From a virus, in IMG/VR virus record IMGVR_UViG_3300037487_000581, positions 1 to 64,000 of that record: a DNA stretch of 64,000 nt. One strand, 5' to 3'. Shown piece by piece: positions 6,737-13,236 of this stretch (positions within the stretch are counted from its first letter, which is position 1; each line of letters begins with the position of its first letter). The translations under genes were made by a program, and so were the position numbers. The notes below the pieces were generated by a model. The model worked only from the letters and a program-made list of their open reading frames with translations, did no database searches and was not told where the DNA came from.

Positions 6737-6804
6737 GCCTAACACGTCGCTCAACTCGGGAGCAGGCGGCTTTATCGCCTGCGCCGGTTAGCTAGGCGTT
6801 AGGC
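6737..6804 (+). other. Integron attC recombination site
   Basis: All parts of a canonical attC are present. R'' GCCTAAC (6737-6743) pairs with R' GTTAGGC (6798-6804). L'' GCTCAAC (6749-6755) pairs with L' GTTAGC (6787-6792), leaving the diagnostic extrahelical C in L''. GCAGGCG/CGCCTGC (6762-6768/6776-6782) forms the variable terminal hairpin. The extra base in L'' sets the orientation to the plus strand. attC sites are recombined by integron integrases; none is encoded here. The stop codon of the gene at 6799-7128 lies inside R'. Confidence 0.88.
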
Positions 6805-7128
6805 GTCCGGGTCATCGGGTATCGCCATCCAGTAGCGCGGGCCATCCGCGCCGGTCAATCGGTATTTGTCCCACACCATTTCCCACCCGCCATCGACATA
6901 CCGGACGGAGTGCGGAACATCTGAGTTGTGCAGTAGCGCGAGAATTGCCGTTCCATCTTCCGGCGCAAGTCCCATCGGCTGCCAACCGTTTTGCATGGCA
7001 TCGTGACGGGCCTGCAAATCCTCCATGTGCCGCGCGGCCTGCCTCAATGCTTCGGCAGATGTTGGAGACTGAAATTCAATCGCCGCATTCCTGCGTATAA
7101 ACCCAGCGTATCGTTGCGTCATTGTCAT
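6799..7128 (-). CDS. DUF551-like protein in attC cassette
   Basis: 109 residues starting MTMTQRYAGF, chosen because GGAG lies seven bases before 7128; an upstream TTG is less likely. The C-terminal half, WQPMGLAPEDGTAILAL to YWMAIPDDP, follows the DUF551 pattern common in phage accessory proteins, whose function is unknown. The gene spans the segment from the attC R' at 6798 to an isolated GCCTAAC at 7149, and its TAA stop is part of the attC core. Distinctly GC-rich compared with the replication genes. Confidence 0.75.
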   Translation of the reverse strand: MTMTQRYAGFIRRNAAIEFQSPTSAEALRQAARHMEDLQARHDAMQNGWQPMGLAPEDGTAILALLHNSDVPHSVRYVDGGWEMVWDKYRLTGADGPRYWMAIPDDPDA

Positions 7129-7145
7129 CGTCTTCTCCAATCGTT

Positions 7146-7235
7146 TCAGCCTAACTCTCGTTTACAGTTGCCTTCGCTCGGCATCGTGTGAATATCAGCA
7201 TCAGACCCGCAGAACGGGCAAGGTTTCAGTTCCAT
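7146..7235 (-). CDS. Truncated Lar-like zinc-ribbon peptide
   Basis: 29 residues: MELKPCPFCGSDADIH then a short tail. LKPCPFCGS is the hallmark N-terminus of the Lar (restriction alleviation) zinc-ribbon family, whose members normally run to about 60 residues with a second Cys pair. Here the frame ends at CKRELG, the last codons being GAGTTAGGC, an integron-type core site, so the gene looks cut at a recombination point. Strong AGGAGG site. It probably keeps only one metal-binding knuckle and may be inactive. Confidence 0.65.
   Translation of the reverse strand: MELKPCPFCGSDADIHTMPSEGNCKRELG
7149..7155. other. Isolated attC-type core GCCTAAC
   Basis: Single core heptamer inside the 3' end of the truncated Lar-like gene. 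No L boxes or partner core can be found to its right, so it is a remnant or a chance match. With GTTAGGC at 6798 it bounds the DUF551-like gene. Confidence 0.4.
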
Positions 7236-7297
7236 TTCCTTTCCTCCTGGGTTGTCATGCCCAACAAACCAATCAAGCACCATTGGTCTAGTGTCAT
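7226..7297 (-). CDS. Possible 23-residue leader peptide
   Basis: MTLDQWCLIGLL start sits in an ATGA overlap with the stop of the gene at 7294-7611, with AGGAG seven bases before it, and the stop overlaps the start of the Lar-like peptide. An alternative frame from 7304 reads straight into the Lar-like sequence. Confidence 0.35.
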   Translation of the reverse strand: MTLDQWCLIGLLGMTTQEERKWN

Positions 7298-7611
7298 TTC
7301 TCATCTCCTAATGCGCGGATAGCTTCTGCGTACTGTTGTCCGTCTACAATGTCTAAGCAGACGCTTGCACATCTCTCCCGCTCTGCTGCCAGCGCCAGCA
7401 AGACCAGATCTTCACATTTTACCCATGTTCTATCCGTCGCTTCCTGTTCAGCTCGTTGATAGGTTTCGTTCAGTTCTTTGCGACGTTCTTCCTGATCCCG
7501 CAAGTTTTGCTGCCGCAGCATTCTATGAGAATCAATTAGTTGCTCAACAGGTATAGTCACACCCAGTTCCCTTGCATAATCTTCAAGCATTTTCATTTCC
7601 CATACACTCAT
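7294..7611 (-). CDS. Coiled-coil protein with AIRALGD C-terminus
   Basis: 105 residues. Residues 25-60 (RQQNLRDQEERRKELNETYQ) predict a coiled coil; the C-terminal YAEAIRALGDE matches the terminal module of the proteins at 5126-5398 and 7611-8090. GGGGAA site; the TAATG overlap with the upstream gene indicates coupling. Function unknown. Confidence 0.75.
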   Translation of the reverse strand: MSVWEMKMLEDYARELGVTIPVEQLIDSHRMLRQQNLRDQEERRKELNETYQRAEQEATDRTWVKCEDLVLLALAAERERCASVCLDIVDGQQYAEAIRALGDEK

Positions 7612-8090
7612 TATGATTCCCCTAGTGCGCGGATAGCGTCACAGCATTCCCATGCTGTTTGCCGAAAACCCCTGATATGTATCTGCTCGCACGCCTTCAG
7701 GCAACGCTCCCGTTCCTTAGCCAGCACAGCACGCAGGGCGGTGTCATCTACTGGCTGGGCGAGGGCTTCATCAGCAAACTCAAAAGCTTCACGCAAGTGA
7801 GCATAGTCAATACAGTCGCTACACGGTGGAGCTATGTGGCATGAGCAGTTGCTGTCTGGAGGTCTATCAATAGCTTCAACCATAGTTTCAAGCGCATCCC
7901 GCAGCACTTTCTCCCGTGCTTGGGAGGCTGCGAGGTTAATTTGCAGATCGCGCACGTCATTGCACACGTAGTCTTCCAGCTTTCGAACCTCCGCTCGCAG
8001 CGTCTCAATTTTGTCGGCTGCTTCTCGCATGACACGCGAATATCCAGAGGTCGGGTTATAGCTCCGTAGCTTTTCAATAAGGTCAGTCAT
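7611..8090 (-). CDS. Coiled-coil early protein with DAIRALGES C-terminus
   Basis: 159 residues, GGAGGGAAG before the start. The N-terminus MTDLIEKLRSYNP then AADKIETLRAEVRKLED and later REKVLRDALETMVEAID resemble phage Ea22-type accessory proteins built from helical modules. A Cys-rich insert (CSCHIAPPCSDC) could bind metal. C-terminal CCDAIRALGES is shared with two neighbours, suggesting module shuffling. GC-rich block. Confidence 0.75.
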   Translation of the reverse strand: MTDLIEKLRSYNPTSGYSRVMREAADKIETLRAEVRKLEDYVCNDVRDLQINLAASQAREKVLRDALETMVEAIDRPPDSNCSCHIAPPCSDCIDYAHLREAFEFADEALAQPVDDTALRAVLAKERERCLKACEQIHIRGFRQTAWECCDAIRALGES

Positions 8091-8098
8091 CTTCCCTC

Positions 8099-8194
8099 CT
8101 AGTATTCAAAGTTGACGAAACAAATGATACACGGTGCGCCCTTACCCTTCGGTGTGATCGTGATCCAATAAAACTCATAGTGTTGATATTTCAT
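8099..8194 (-). CDS. 31-residue peptide
   Basis: MKYQHYEFYWITITPKGKG, then CIICFVNFEY. The start follows TATAGGGG-CTATC, and the TAG stop is part of the AGGAGG site of the next gene. First gene of the unit that runs into the GC-rich block. Aromatic-rich; function unknown. Confidence 0.6.
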   Translation of the reverse strand: MKYQHYEFYWITITPKGKGAPCIICFVNFEY

Positions 8195-8199
8195 GATAG

Positions 8200-8228
8200 C
8201 CCCTATATGTTAGCCGTTATGTAACGGC
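8200..8228 (-). promoter_or_regulatory. Intergenic control module
   Basis: GCCGTTATGTAACGGC (8213-8228) is a near-perfect 16-base dyad followed leftward by TAACATATAGGGG and the start at 8194. The clearest example of the module. Confidence 0.6.
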
Positions 8229-8322
8229 AATTACATGGTAGCCAACACGCCATTCAAATACAAGCCAATTACCCTACAGCAAGCTCAAACCGTATTACCT
8301 ATACCATAGCACCAACAAACAA

Positions 8323-8407
8323 AGAGACCGCCACAAGGGCGGTCATAAAACAAGGTGCTAGGAACACCTTGCAGGGAGTCTTTCATCTCAAGAACAAGTT
8401 CTTGAGA
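8323..8407 (-). terminator. Three tandem hairpins ending in a U-rich tract
   Basis: Past the gene at 8416-8910 come three stems in a row: TCTCAAGAAC/GTTCTTGAGA (8386-8395/8398-8407), CAAGGTG/CACCTTG (8351-8357/8365-8371), and GACCGCC/GGCGGTC (8326-8332/8338-8344). The last is followed leftward by TCTTTGTTTG, a usable rho-independent terminator. The first two could protect the mRNA 3' end. Between them and 8229 no gene is seen. Confidence 0.75.
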
Positions 8408-8415
8408 TACCAAGG

Positions 8416-8910
8416 TCAAGCATCGATAGAGATCATACCGCGCTTGATTGCGTAACCGACAAAGCTCACCGTTGCAAACTCTTTGCTAGTACCGTCACGA
8501 GCTTCTTGAGTGAACTTCTCAGGAGCCTGAGCAAAGAACGTCGCGAGGTCGGTGTTGTCAGCCAGAATCTGAGCCACTTCTTTACCCGCTTTTCCAGCAG
8601 CAATCAAAGTCTCAGGTTTCAACACCGTATAAGTGCCTTCCTTAGGAACAGCCTTACGAGGACCGCGAACCTTGGCTTCACCGTTAGCCGTGACCTTCGG
8701 TGCTTTAGCAGGAGCATTCTCAGCTTTCATTTCCTTGAACACATCACCGAGACCAAACTTTTCAGCAGTCTTGTGATGAGTTACCAGAGTTTCATCTTCA
8801 TTACAATCATATTCGTCACCGGCCAGAACCCAACCAACGACATTAAATCCGTCTTCCTTGTTTCCGCCTACCAACATTCCCGCTTTTTCCGCTACCATGA
8901 CTTCGCTCAT
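8416..8910 (-). CDS. Early protein of unknown function, 164 residues
   Basis: Starts MSEVMVAEKAGMLVGG at 8910, set by AGGAG; a longer in-frame extension lacks a ribosome site. The middle is Lys/Ala/Pro-rich (APAKAPKVTANGEAKVRGPRK), then a folded C-terminal part ending FVGYAIKRGMISIDA. The long leader and triple terminator suggest an abundantly made, separately transcribed protein. A basic linker could contact nucleic acid; no family recognised. Confidence 0.75.
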   Translation of the reverse strand: MSEVMVAEKAGMLVGGNKEDGFNVVGWVLAGDEYDCNEDETLVTHHKTAEKFGLGDVFKEMKAENAPAKAPKVTANGEAKVRGPRKAVPKEGTYTVLKPETLIAAGKAGKEVAQILADNTDLATFFAQAPEKFTQEARDGTSKEFATVSFVGYAIKRGMISIDA

Positions 8911-9029
8911 TTTATGACTCCTATGCCCTTCGGCAAAATGTAACTCGAATTGACCACCAACTCGATGACTAAATTGTATATCAGGTATTTTCAAAACACA
9001 ACAACTATTTTCATTCCTCACGAATCTCA

Positions 9030-9212
9030 CTAATTGATTTGTTTGTTGATCAAACTGTATATTGTCAACGGTGATTCTTTAACAACGAATACTGTCTGAT
9101 CAACACAAACCACATCTGTCTCTCCATCCTCATTGACTAGAAATGCAATGATCTTAGAAGGGTTGACAAACACATCTTCTTGTTCATCGCCCGCTAAGGT
9201 GAGAACAATCAT
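9030..9212 (-). CDS. FlbD-like small protein
   Basis: 60 residues with AGGAGG. The pattern MIVLTLAGDEQEDVFVNPSKI, a central T-V-V block and VVKESPLTIYSLI resembles the flagellar FlbD fold, a compact beta protein also seen in phages. Similarity is by eye. Its start overlaps the preceding gene's stop. Confidence 0.6.
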   Translation of the reverse strand: MIVLTLAGDEQEDVFVNPSKIIAFLVNEDGETDVVCVDQTVFVVKESPLTIYSLINKQIN

Positions 9213-9331
9213 TTCCTACCTCCTTTCTCCGATTCAGCATGAGCTTGACGTTGATTACGATAGGACTTAACAATAATCCTACGCAATGCCGTGGTGCATC
9301 CTTTGAATTGAATCTTGTCACATTTCCGCAT
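9209..9331 (-). CDS. 40-residue basic peptide
   Basis: MRKCDKIQFKGCTTALRRII then a Arg/Lys/Gln-rich tail ending SEKGGRK. AAGGA lies before 9331; the gene overlaps both neighbours (ATGA at its end), so it is part of the same translated chain. Net positive charge suggests nucleic-acid or membrane binding; unproven. Confidence 0.55.
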   Translation of the reverse strand: MRKCDKIQFKGCTTALRRIIVKSYRNQRQAHAESEKGGRK

Positions 9332-9560
9332 AAGTCATCCTTTCAAGTATGTTGCGTTTCATTAACTCAAGAGCGAGCAGTATCTCAGCATTGGACATAC
9401 GTGCCGAGACCACATTGACATCCCATTGCCCTGCCACATCATTGACTGTCAACATCACAAACATGTCAATCTTGTTGTAGTCTACTTCACTGATTACTTC
9501 AATGGGTGACTTATCCAATGGGTCAGCAATGATACCTGGGAATAGATTATGTACGTTCAT
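9318..9560 (-). CDS. Small protein of unknown function
   Basis: 80 residues, MNVHNLFPGIIADPLDKS start in an ATGA overlap with the upstream gene and little ribosome site of its own. Central IDMFVMLTVND and a C-terminal helix (NAEILLALELMKRNILERM). No family recognised. Confidence 0.65.
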   Translation of the reverse strand: MNVHNLFPGIIADPLDKSPIEVISEVDYNKIDMFVMLTVNDVAGQWDVNVVSARMSNAEILLALELMKRNILERMTYAEM

Positions 9561-9826
9561 CTAGACACCGTTATGTCATAATTAAGATTGTCAACAACAC
9601 GATCAATCGCCCTACTAACGTCGTCTTCAATTGCTTCCCATATATCAGTTGTTGCTTGCTTGCGTATAACATCCTGCACTGTCTCATCATTCTCAATGAC
9701 ATACTTGACTGTGGATTGCACTGACCTATCATAAGATGTATCACAATTACCAATGACTGCCGCTTGCACTTCAAGATCCTCTCTAAGTAACTTGAGAAGT
9801 AACTCTTTCAACATTTGTTCAAACAT
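9557..9826 (-). CDS. Small acidic helical protein
   Basis: 89 residues from MFEQMLKELLLKLL; GAGGAG defines the start at 9826. Helical throughout, rich in Asp/Glu/Val, ending NLNYDITVSR. Possibly oligomeric through its leucine-rich N-terminus. Unknown function. Confidence 0.7.
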   Translation of the reverse strand: MFEQMLKELLLKLLREDLEVQAAVIGNCDTSYDRSVQSTVKYVIENDETVQDVIRKQATTDIWEAIEDDVSRAIDRVVDNLNYDITVSR

Positions 9827-9827
9827 T

Positions 9828-10064
9828 TTATTTCTCCTCATCTTCAACGACACGATAAACAGGAGACAATCCTCCGTCAATCAGCTCTTGGTCGTATAAC
9901 CATTTGGCAGCGGTCATCATACCATCATACGGCCACGATGCTGTGACATGTGGGCAAGTGACGAGACTATTCGCCAATGCAACGACATTCTCATGATGAA
10001 CAGCGAGGTCCAATGTGTCAAACACCTCACCATCTTCAGTTTCAAATACCTGTTTGATTGCCAT
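9828..10064 (-). CDS. Small early protein of unknown function
   Basis: 78 residues, MAIKQVFETEDGEVFDTLDLA. The opening, a beta hairpin followed by F(D/E)T..A..H, is frequent in small phage early proteins of unknown role. First gene of a unit: CTATAGGGGTACGAA precedes the start. Confidence 0.7.
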   Translation of the reverse strand: MAIKQVFETEDGEVFDTLDLAVHHENVVALANSLVTCPHVTASWPYDGMMTAAKWLYDQELIDGGLSPVYRVVEDEEK

Positions 10065-10070
10065 TTCGTA

Positions 10071-10122
10071 CCCCTATAGAACACGGTAAAATTACCGGCA
10101 AGCAAATAATAACGCTTGCCGG
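10071..10122 (-). promoter_or_regulatory. Intergenic control module with terminator
   Basis: The stem CCGGCAAGC/GCTTGCCGG (10095-10103/10114-10122), with an AATAATAAC loop, ends the upstream unit and is followed leftward by TAATTTT. Overlapping it, CGGTAAAATTACCG (10084-10097) forms the dyad, then GTTCTATAGGGG leads into the gene at 9828-10064. Confidence 0.65.
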
Positions 10123-10128
10123 TGTCTA

Positions 10129-10314
10129 TTACAATACCGAAGCACCCATCCGTTTATCATACAACTTCTTCATCACAGCGTTCAATGAACGAAGAATCTG
10201 ACCCTTGTAAAGATAATTACCACTTTTGACAGCTATGATTTCTTCATGAACAATCTCTCTGAGTAACTGAACTTGTTGTTCACTTAGAGTGATCGTCAAC
10301 GTCTCCTTGCTCAT
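10129..10314 (-). CDS. Small helical protein
   Basis: 61 residues, MSKETLTITLSEQQVQLLREIV. The start overlaps the DUF932 gene's stop (ATGA). The N-terminal strand plus EQQVQLLREIVHEEI helix suggests a small dimeric regulator-like fold, but no HTH is evident. Last gene before a terminator. Confidence 0.65.
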   Translation of the reverse strand: MSKETLTITLSEQQVQLLREIVHEEIIAVKSGNYLYKGQILRSLNAVMKKLYDKRMGASVL

Positions 10315-11294
10315 AACGCGAGGGCCAACTCAAATGCCTTCGTCTTCAACGTGTTGCCGACTCCATACCACGCCGAGTTGACACGAGCGTCTGCTGTGCG
10401 GTGACCAGTGTGATGGTCAATTGTTTCAGTAACCGCATTCAGTAAACCCCACATGGTATCCTCGGCCGAGGTAAGTTTGCTGCCCATACCCTCACCCTTA
10501 AACAGCGCCCACACATTGGCACACTTCTGCATGACAGCGGGATTCTGGTCTTCAACACCGATACTTGGGTCACCAAACAGTTCAATAAGAAATTCAACTG
10601 CTTTGTCACGTTCAACAGTCTTCGCTGCCAGTAAACCAATCTGCTCACTAAAGCGGTTCCACCCTTGGTCAATGAATCCGAGCTGTTCCTTGACCTCAGC
10701 GGGTTTCCATACGCGGTTGTGCGGAACCTTGATGCGCGTGTTCTCATCCTTCACCGCAACTGATAACGTATTGAAACACACGACACGAACAGACGTAAAC
10801 TGTGCCGTCGTTGCCAACGTACCGTCGCATGACGTGGTCAACAAGAGATAACCCTTGACCTTGTCATCACCCGGCAATACCGCCATTTTCTTCGTGTTAG
10901 CTAGGGCAAAGAACCGCTTACCACCGAACAAAACACCTGCTGTTTCAAGTTCCAATCCAGCGGTATCAACGAGGTCGCGATAGAACTCCAGCACCTCAAT
11001 TGGTTGCACGATATTGTAACTGCTGGACACCACCGACAACGGTGCGTTCGTATCGCTCCTGTATAACACGTTCTTGTCAGGATAGATCAGAGTGTTTGTC
11101 AATGCCGACATGTCATCACTGACCACATCAAACTTTACCGCAGTGCGGAAGATCTCCCAATCCATGTGAGCAGACTTCGCCCACGTTTCAATGGGAGCAC
11201 CTGCCTCCAACTCGTTGCCGAGACCGTGCCACGCCGATTGATTAATGAATGCAAAGGCGGCTTCGCCTGTCGTCATATCGATTTCATGAGCCAT
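10311..11294 (-). CDS. DUF932 phage/plasmid-like protein
   Basis: About 327 residues. Typical of the DUF932/TIGR03299 family throughout: N-terminal MAHEIDMTTGEAAFAF and SAWHGLGN, the middle block LVDTAGLELETAGVLFGGKRFFALA, then TSVRVVCFNTLS and a C-terminal helical part (TIDHHTGHRTADARVNSAWYG). Length is normal. Members are widespread on phages and plasmids, function unresolved, sometimes linked to replication or recombination. ATG ATG start with GAGG; either may be used. Overlaps 11284-11517 by ten bases. Confidence 0.9.
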   Translation of the reverse strand: MAHEIDMTTGEAAFAFINQSAWHGLGNELEAGAPIETWAKSAHMDWEIFRTAVKFDVVSDDMSALTNTLIYPDKNVLYRSDTNAPLSVVSSSYNIVQPIEVLEFYRDLVDTAGLELETAGVLFGGKRFFALANTKKMAVLPGDDKVKGYLLLTTSCDGTLATTAQFTSVRVVCFNTLSVAVKDENTRIKVPHNRVWKPAEVKEQLGFIDQGWNRFSEQIGLLAAKTVERDKAVEFLIELFGDPSIGVEDQNPAVMQKCANVWALFKGEGMGSKLTSAEDTMWGLLNAVTETIDHHTGHRTADARVNSAWYGVGNTLKTKAFELALAL

Positions 11295-11517
11295 CATTCA
11301 TCTCCTCAATAGGTATCAAATCGAGATTTTCTACTATCCAAATTTTGGTCTGATATTCATCTTCCGATTCTCCAGAATATCCTCCATAACCTGCGACAAT
11401 GAAGCACTCTGCCCCATCAGTAAACTGAAGACGAAGATAACCTTCGTCGTCATACTGTTCTGGTTTCATTTGTGTGGTAGACGCAATGGTCTTACCAACC
11501 AAATCTTCAAACTTCAT
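11284..11517 (-). CDS. Small beta-rich protein (DUF7448-like)
   Basis: 77 residues, TAGGAG before MKFEDLVGKTIAST. The pattern LQFTDGAECFIVAGYGGY recalls small phage proteins of the DUF7448 type; assignment by eye only. Directly upstream of, and overlapping, the DUF932 gene. Unknown role. Confidence 0.65.
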   Translation of the reverse strand: MKFEDLVGKTIASTTQMKPEQYDDEGYLRLQFTDGAECFIVAGYGGYSGESEDEYQTKIWIVENLDLIPIEEMNDGS

Positions 11518-11530
11518 TTGTTTCTCCTAC

Positions 11531-11546
11531 CCCGCCCGAAGGCGGG
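11531..11546 (-). terminator. UUCG-type intercistronic hairpin
   Basis: CCCGCC-CGAA-GGCGGG reads as CCCGCC-UUCG-GGCGGG in the leftward mRNA, an extra-stable tetraloop hairpin between two genes. No U tract, so more likely an mRNA stability or attenuation element. Confidence 0.6.
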
Positions 11547-11553
11547 AGTTAGT

Positions 11554-11781
11554 TTAAGAAGTTGTTTCCGTTTCAACTACCGGCGGAAGAGTGTCAACCA
11601 ACTGGTTGTCCTTAATCATCATGATGGTGGGGATATCGCCATCGGGTGTGAACAGTGCGTCACTACCGTACCCATTCATGTAACGCACCTCGCACTTACT
11701 CATCACTTCGGTGAGCTTGTTGAACGTTACCTGATCCATAACCAGATAGCGGCTATACTCAATACGCATTGCGAATTTCAT
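11554..11781 (-). CDS. Small protein of unknown function
   Basis: 75 residues, MKFAMRIEYSRYLVMDQVTF. CATAGGGGTAACAAA precedes the start, as in other module-led genes. Central TPDGDIPTIMMIKDN and acidic C-terminal tail VVETETTS. No family recognised. Confidence 0.7.
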   Translation of the reverse strand: MKFAMRIEYSRYLVMDQVTFNKLTEVMSKCEVRYMNGYGSDALFTPDGDIPTIMMIKDNQLVDTLPPVVETETTS

Positions 11782-11787
11782 TTTGTT

Positions 11788-11833
11788 ACCCCTATGAACT
11801 GCGGCACAATTACCGCAAACAAATTGTGCCGCA
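11788..11833 (-). promoter_or_regulatory. Intergenic control module with 12-bp hairpin
   Basis: TGCGGCACAATT (11800-11811) pairs perfectly with AATTGTGCCGCA (11822-11833); within it GCGG and CCGC give the shorter dyad. GTTCATAGGGG then leads into the gene at 11554-11781. Confidence 0.6.
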
Positions 11834-11851
11834 TAATGGTTTCAATTACAA

Positions 11852-12070
11852 CTACTGACGCACTTTACCTTCGTCAGTATAACCACGAATCGCGCTCACC
11901 AAAGGATGGTCAATAGAAAAGAAGTAACATGCCCAAGCAATCGGCTCCTCACCGACCGGAACTTCGATAGTGGATACGAAACGTATATCAGACTCATACA
12001 CGTGACGGCCTGCGAAATCCTTACGTTCGGTTCTGACCGGTTCCAACTGTTCATAGACATTGTATAACAT
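11852..12070 (-). CDS. Small protein of unknown function
   Basis: 72 residues, MLYNVYEQLEPVRTERK; TAATG overlap with the gene upstream. Contains EPIAWACYFFSIDHPLVSAI, hydrophobic but too mixed for a membrane span. Last gene before a hairpin. Confidence 0.65.
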   Translation of the reverse strand: MLYNVYEQLEPVRTERKDFAGRHVYESDIRFVSTIEVPVGEEPIAWACYFFSIDHPLVSAIRGYTDEGKVRQ

Positions 12071-12573
12071 TATTCTTCTCCATCGCTAGTTTTGATAATC
12101 CAACCACGTTTCAATGCCCAATCCATCTGAGCTTTGAATGTGAATTCAGACGCACCTGTTGTACGATACTTCTCATTGGTCGCGTGCCCCTCGTTTTCCC
12201 AATCTTTGATCGCAGTAACGAAGTCAGTGTTACGTTCCATTACAGCCATCATGTCGTGACGGATATCACCATCAGGTGCGCGGAGACCGTTCTTAACCCA
12301 CGAATATGTTCCAACCAGACTGTTATTACCGACTCGGTTGCGACGTTTAGGAGCACCGAATGGATTAACGGCTTCCATTATCTCGTACTCAGTTCCGTAT
12401 GGCAGTTCCTTGGACTTAAAGACCTGACGCACCAATGCCCGTTTGAATCCTTCGGGTTGGTTGTTTGCAAACTTGGCAGCGGGTATCTCTAGATACTTGA
12501 TACCGACCATCTTTACATCTGCGAAAGGGGCTTGCTTGAACCATCCTTCGTTCACTACTTTAATGATCTTCAT
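12070..12573 (-). CDS. 167-residue early protein of unknown function
   Basis: MKIIKVVNEGWFKQAP start after TATAGGGGTCTTCAAA. Contains a central basic segment (FGAPKRRNRVGNN) and a C-terminal FTFKAQMDWALKRGWIIKT, reminiscent of a winged-helix end, though weakly. No catalytic motif. Followed by the coupled gene at 11852-12070. Confidence 0.7.
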   Translation of the reverse strand: MKIIKVVNEGWFKQAPFADVKMVGIKYLEIPAAKFANNQPEGFKRALVRQVFKSKELPYGTEYEIMEAVNPFGAPKRRNRVGNNSLVGTYSWVKNGLRAPDGDIRHDMMAVMERNTDFVTAIKDWENEGHATNEKYRTTGASEFTFKAQMDWALKRGWIIKTSDGEE

Positions 12574-12580
12574 TTTGAAG

Positions 12581-12599
12581 ACCCCTATATTCGCCGTTC
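12581..12599 (-). promoter_or_regulatory. Intergenic control module, weak
   Basis: GGGAACGGCGAATATAGGGG on the leftward strand has the half-dyad ACGGC and TATAGGGG but no good partner arm. The remaining 125 bases up to 12725 hold a hairpin and no gene. Confidence 0.4.
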
Positions 12600-12689
12600 C
12601 CAGAGGACCGACTTCTCAACGCTTTCTTTCAAGTTGCGCGTTGCTCAACAACTTTCTCTGTTTGTTCCTTTAACGCCCCAACCATACAG

Positions 12690-12716
12690 AAAAGAAGGCG
12701 GTGCAGCACTGCACAA
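12690..12716 (-). terminator. Probable rho-independent terminator
   Basis: GTGCAG-CA-CTGCAC (12701-12714) is followed leftward by CGCCTTCTTTTCTG. It lies about ten bases past the stop of the gene at 12725-13087. Confidence 0.6.
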
Positions 12717-12724
12717 CTCAAATA

Positions 12725-13087
12725 TTACGCACCTGTTTTATCATTAGCAACATAATATTTGTCAACTTCGTCACACCATAATTCAAACTCAAGGTTGTCG
12801 TAGTTATATCCCTCTTCAAAGAACCGATCGAATTGACCTTGCGAACCACAGGGTGTCTTCTGTGCATACCTCAACAACTTCGTTGCCAATGTGAGACGCT
12901 TCTTAAAGTCTTTGTTCTCCTTCTGCAGAACCTTTACAGTCTGCGTCAGCATGTCCGTTCTAGCAGGGCTGAACTGTTGATGTGAATAATTTTCCTTGCA
13001 ATCATCCCAACCGTTTTCATACGCTTCATTGGCTAGCCTATCAATTAGCGTTTTGACTGACTCTATGTCTACATTGTTCTCTTTCAT
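12725..13087 (-). CDS. Coiled-coil protein of unknown function
   Basis: 120 residues, AAGGAG site. Helical: VKTLIDRLANEAYENGWDD, then a coiled coil around TQTVKVLQKENKDFKKRL, then an acidic, aromatic C-terminus (FFEEGYNYDNLEFELW). No family recognised. Overlaps the previous gene's end by 47 bases. Confidence 0.7.
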   Translation of the reverse strand: MKENNVDIESVKTLIDRLANEAYENGWDDCKENYSHQQFSPARTDMLTQTVKVLQKENKDFKKRLTLATKLLRYAQKTPCGSQGQFDRFFEEGYNYDNLEFELWCDEVDKYYVANDKTGA

Positions 13088-13235
13088 CTCGCTTCTCCTT
13101 ACAATCTACACATATCCAACGACGGTTCTTACCATTGTTGAATGAGATATATTCACCACCCTTTACCAATGGTGACCGTTGACAAGCTGAACACCAACGT
13201 GTCTCAGGGTCAGCGTGCATTTTGTTAAAAGGCAT
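13041..13235 (-). CDS. Small zinc-ribbon protein
   Basis: 64 residues from MPFNKMHADPETRW, with GAGG before 13235; a GTG start at 13277 is less likely. Two Cys pairs, CSAC and CVDC, are 27 residues apart, giving a zinc ribbon, followed by a basic tail (KEKRDEREQCRHR). Such proteins bind nucleic acid or act as adaptors. The 47-base overlap with the next gene is long for this genome. Confidence 0.65.
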   Translation of the reverse strand: MPFNKMHADPETRWCSACQRSPLVKGGEYISFNNGKNRRWICVDCKEKRDEREQCRHRVSQNAN

Positions 13236-13236
13236 A

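Noticed and set aside
6595-6792. Rightward 65-residue frame running into attC
   Set aside because: It has the canonical cassette direction but no ribosome site, while the leftward frame in the same segment has AAGGAG; kept only as an alternative.
10071-10122. TATAGGGG modules as T7-type promoters
   Set aside because: Distance to the upstream conserved part varies, no single-subunit RNA polymerase gene is visible, and AGGGGT also serves as ribosome site before late genes (38689, 39515).
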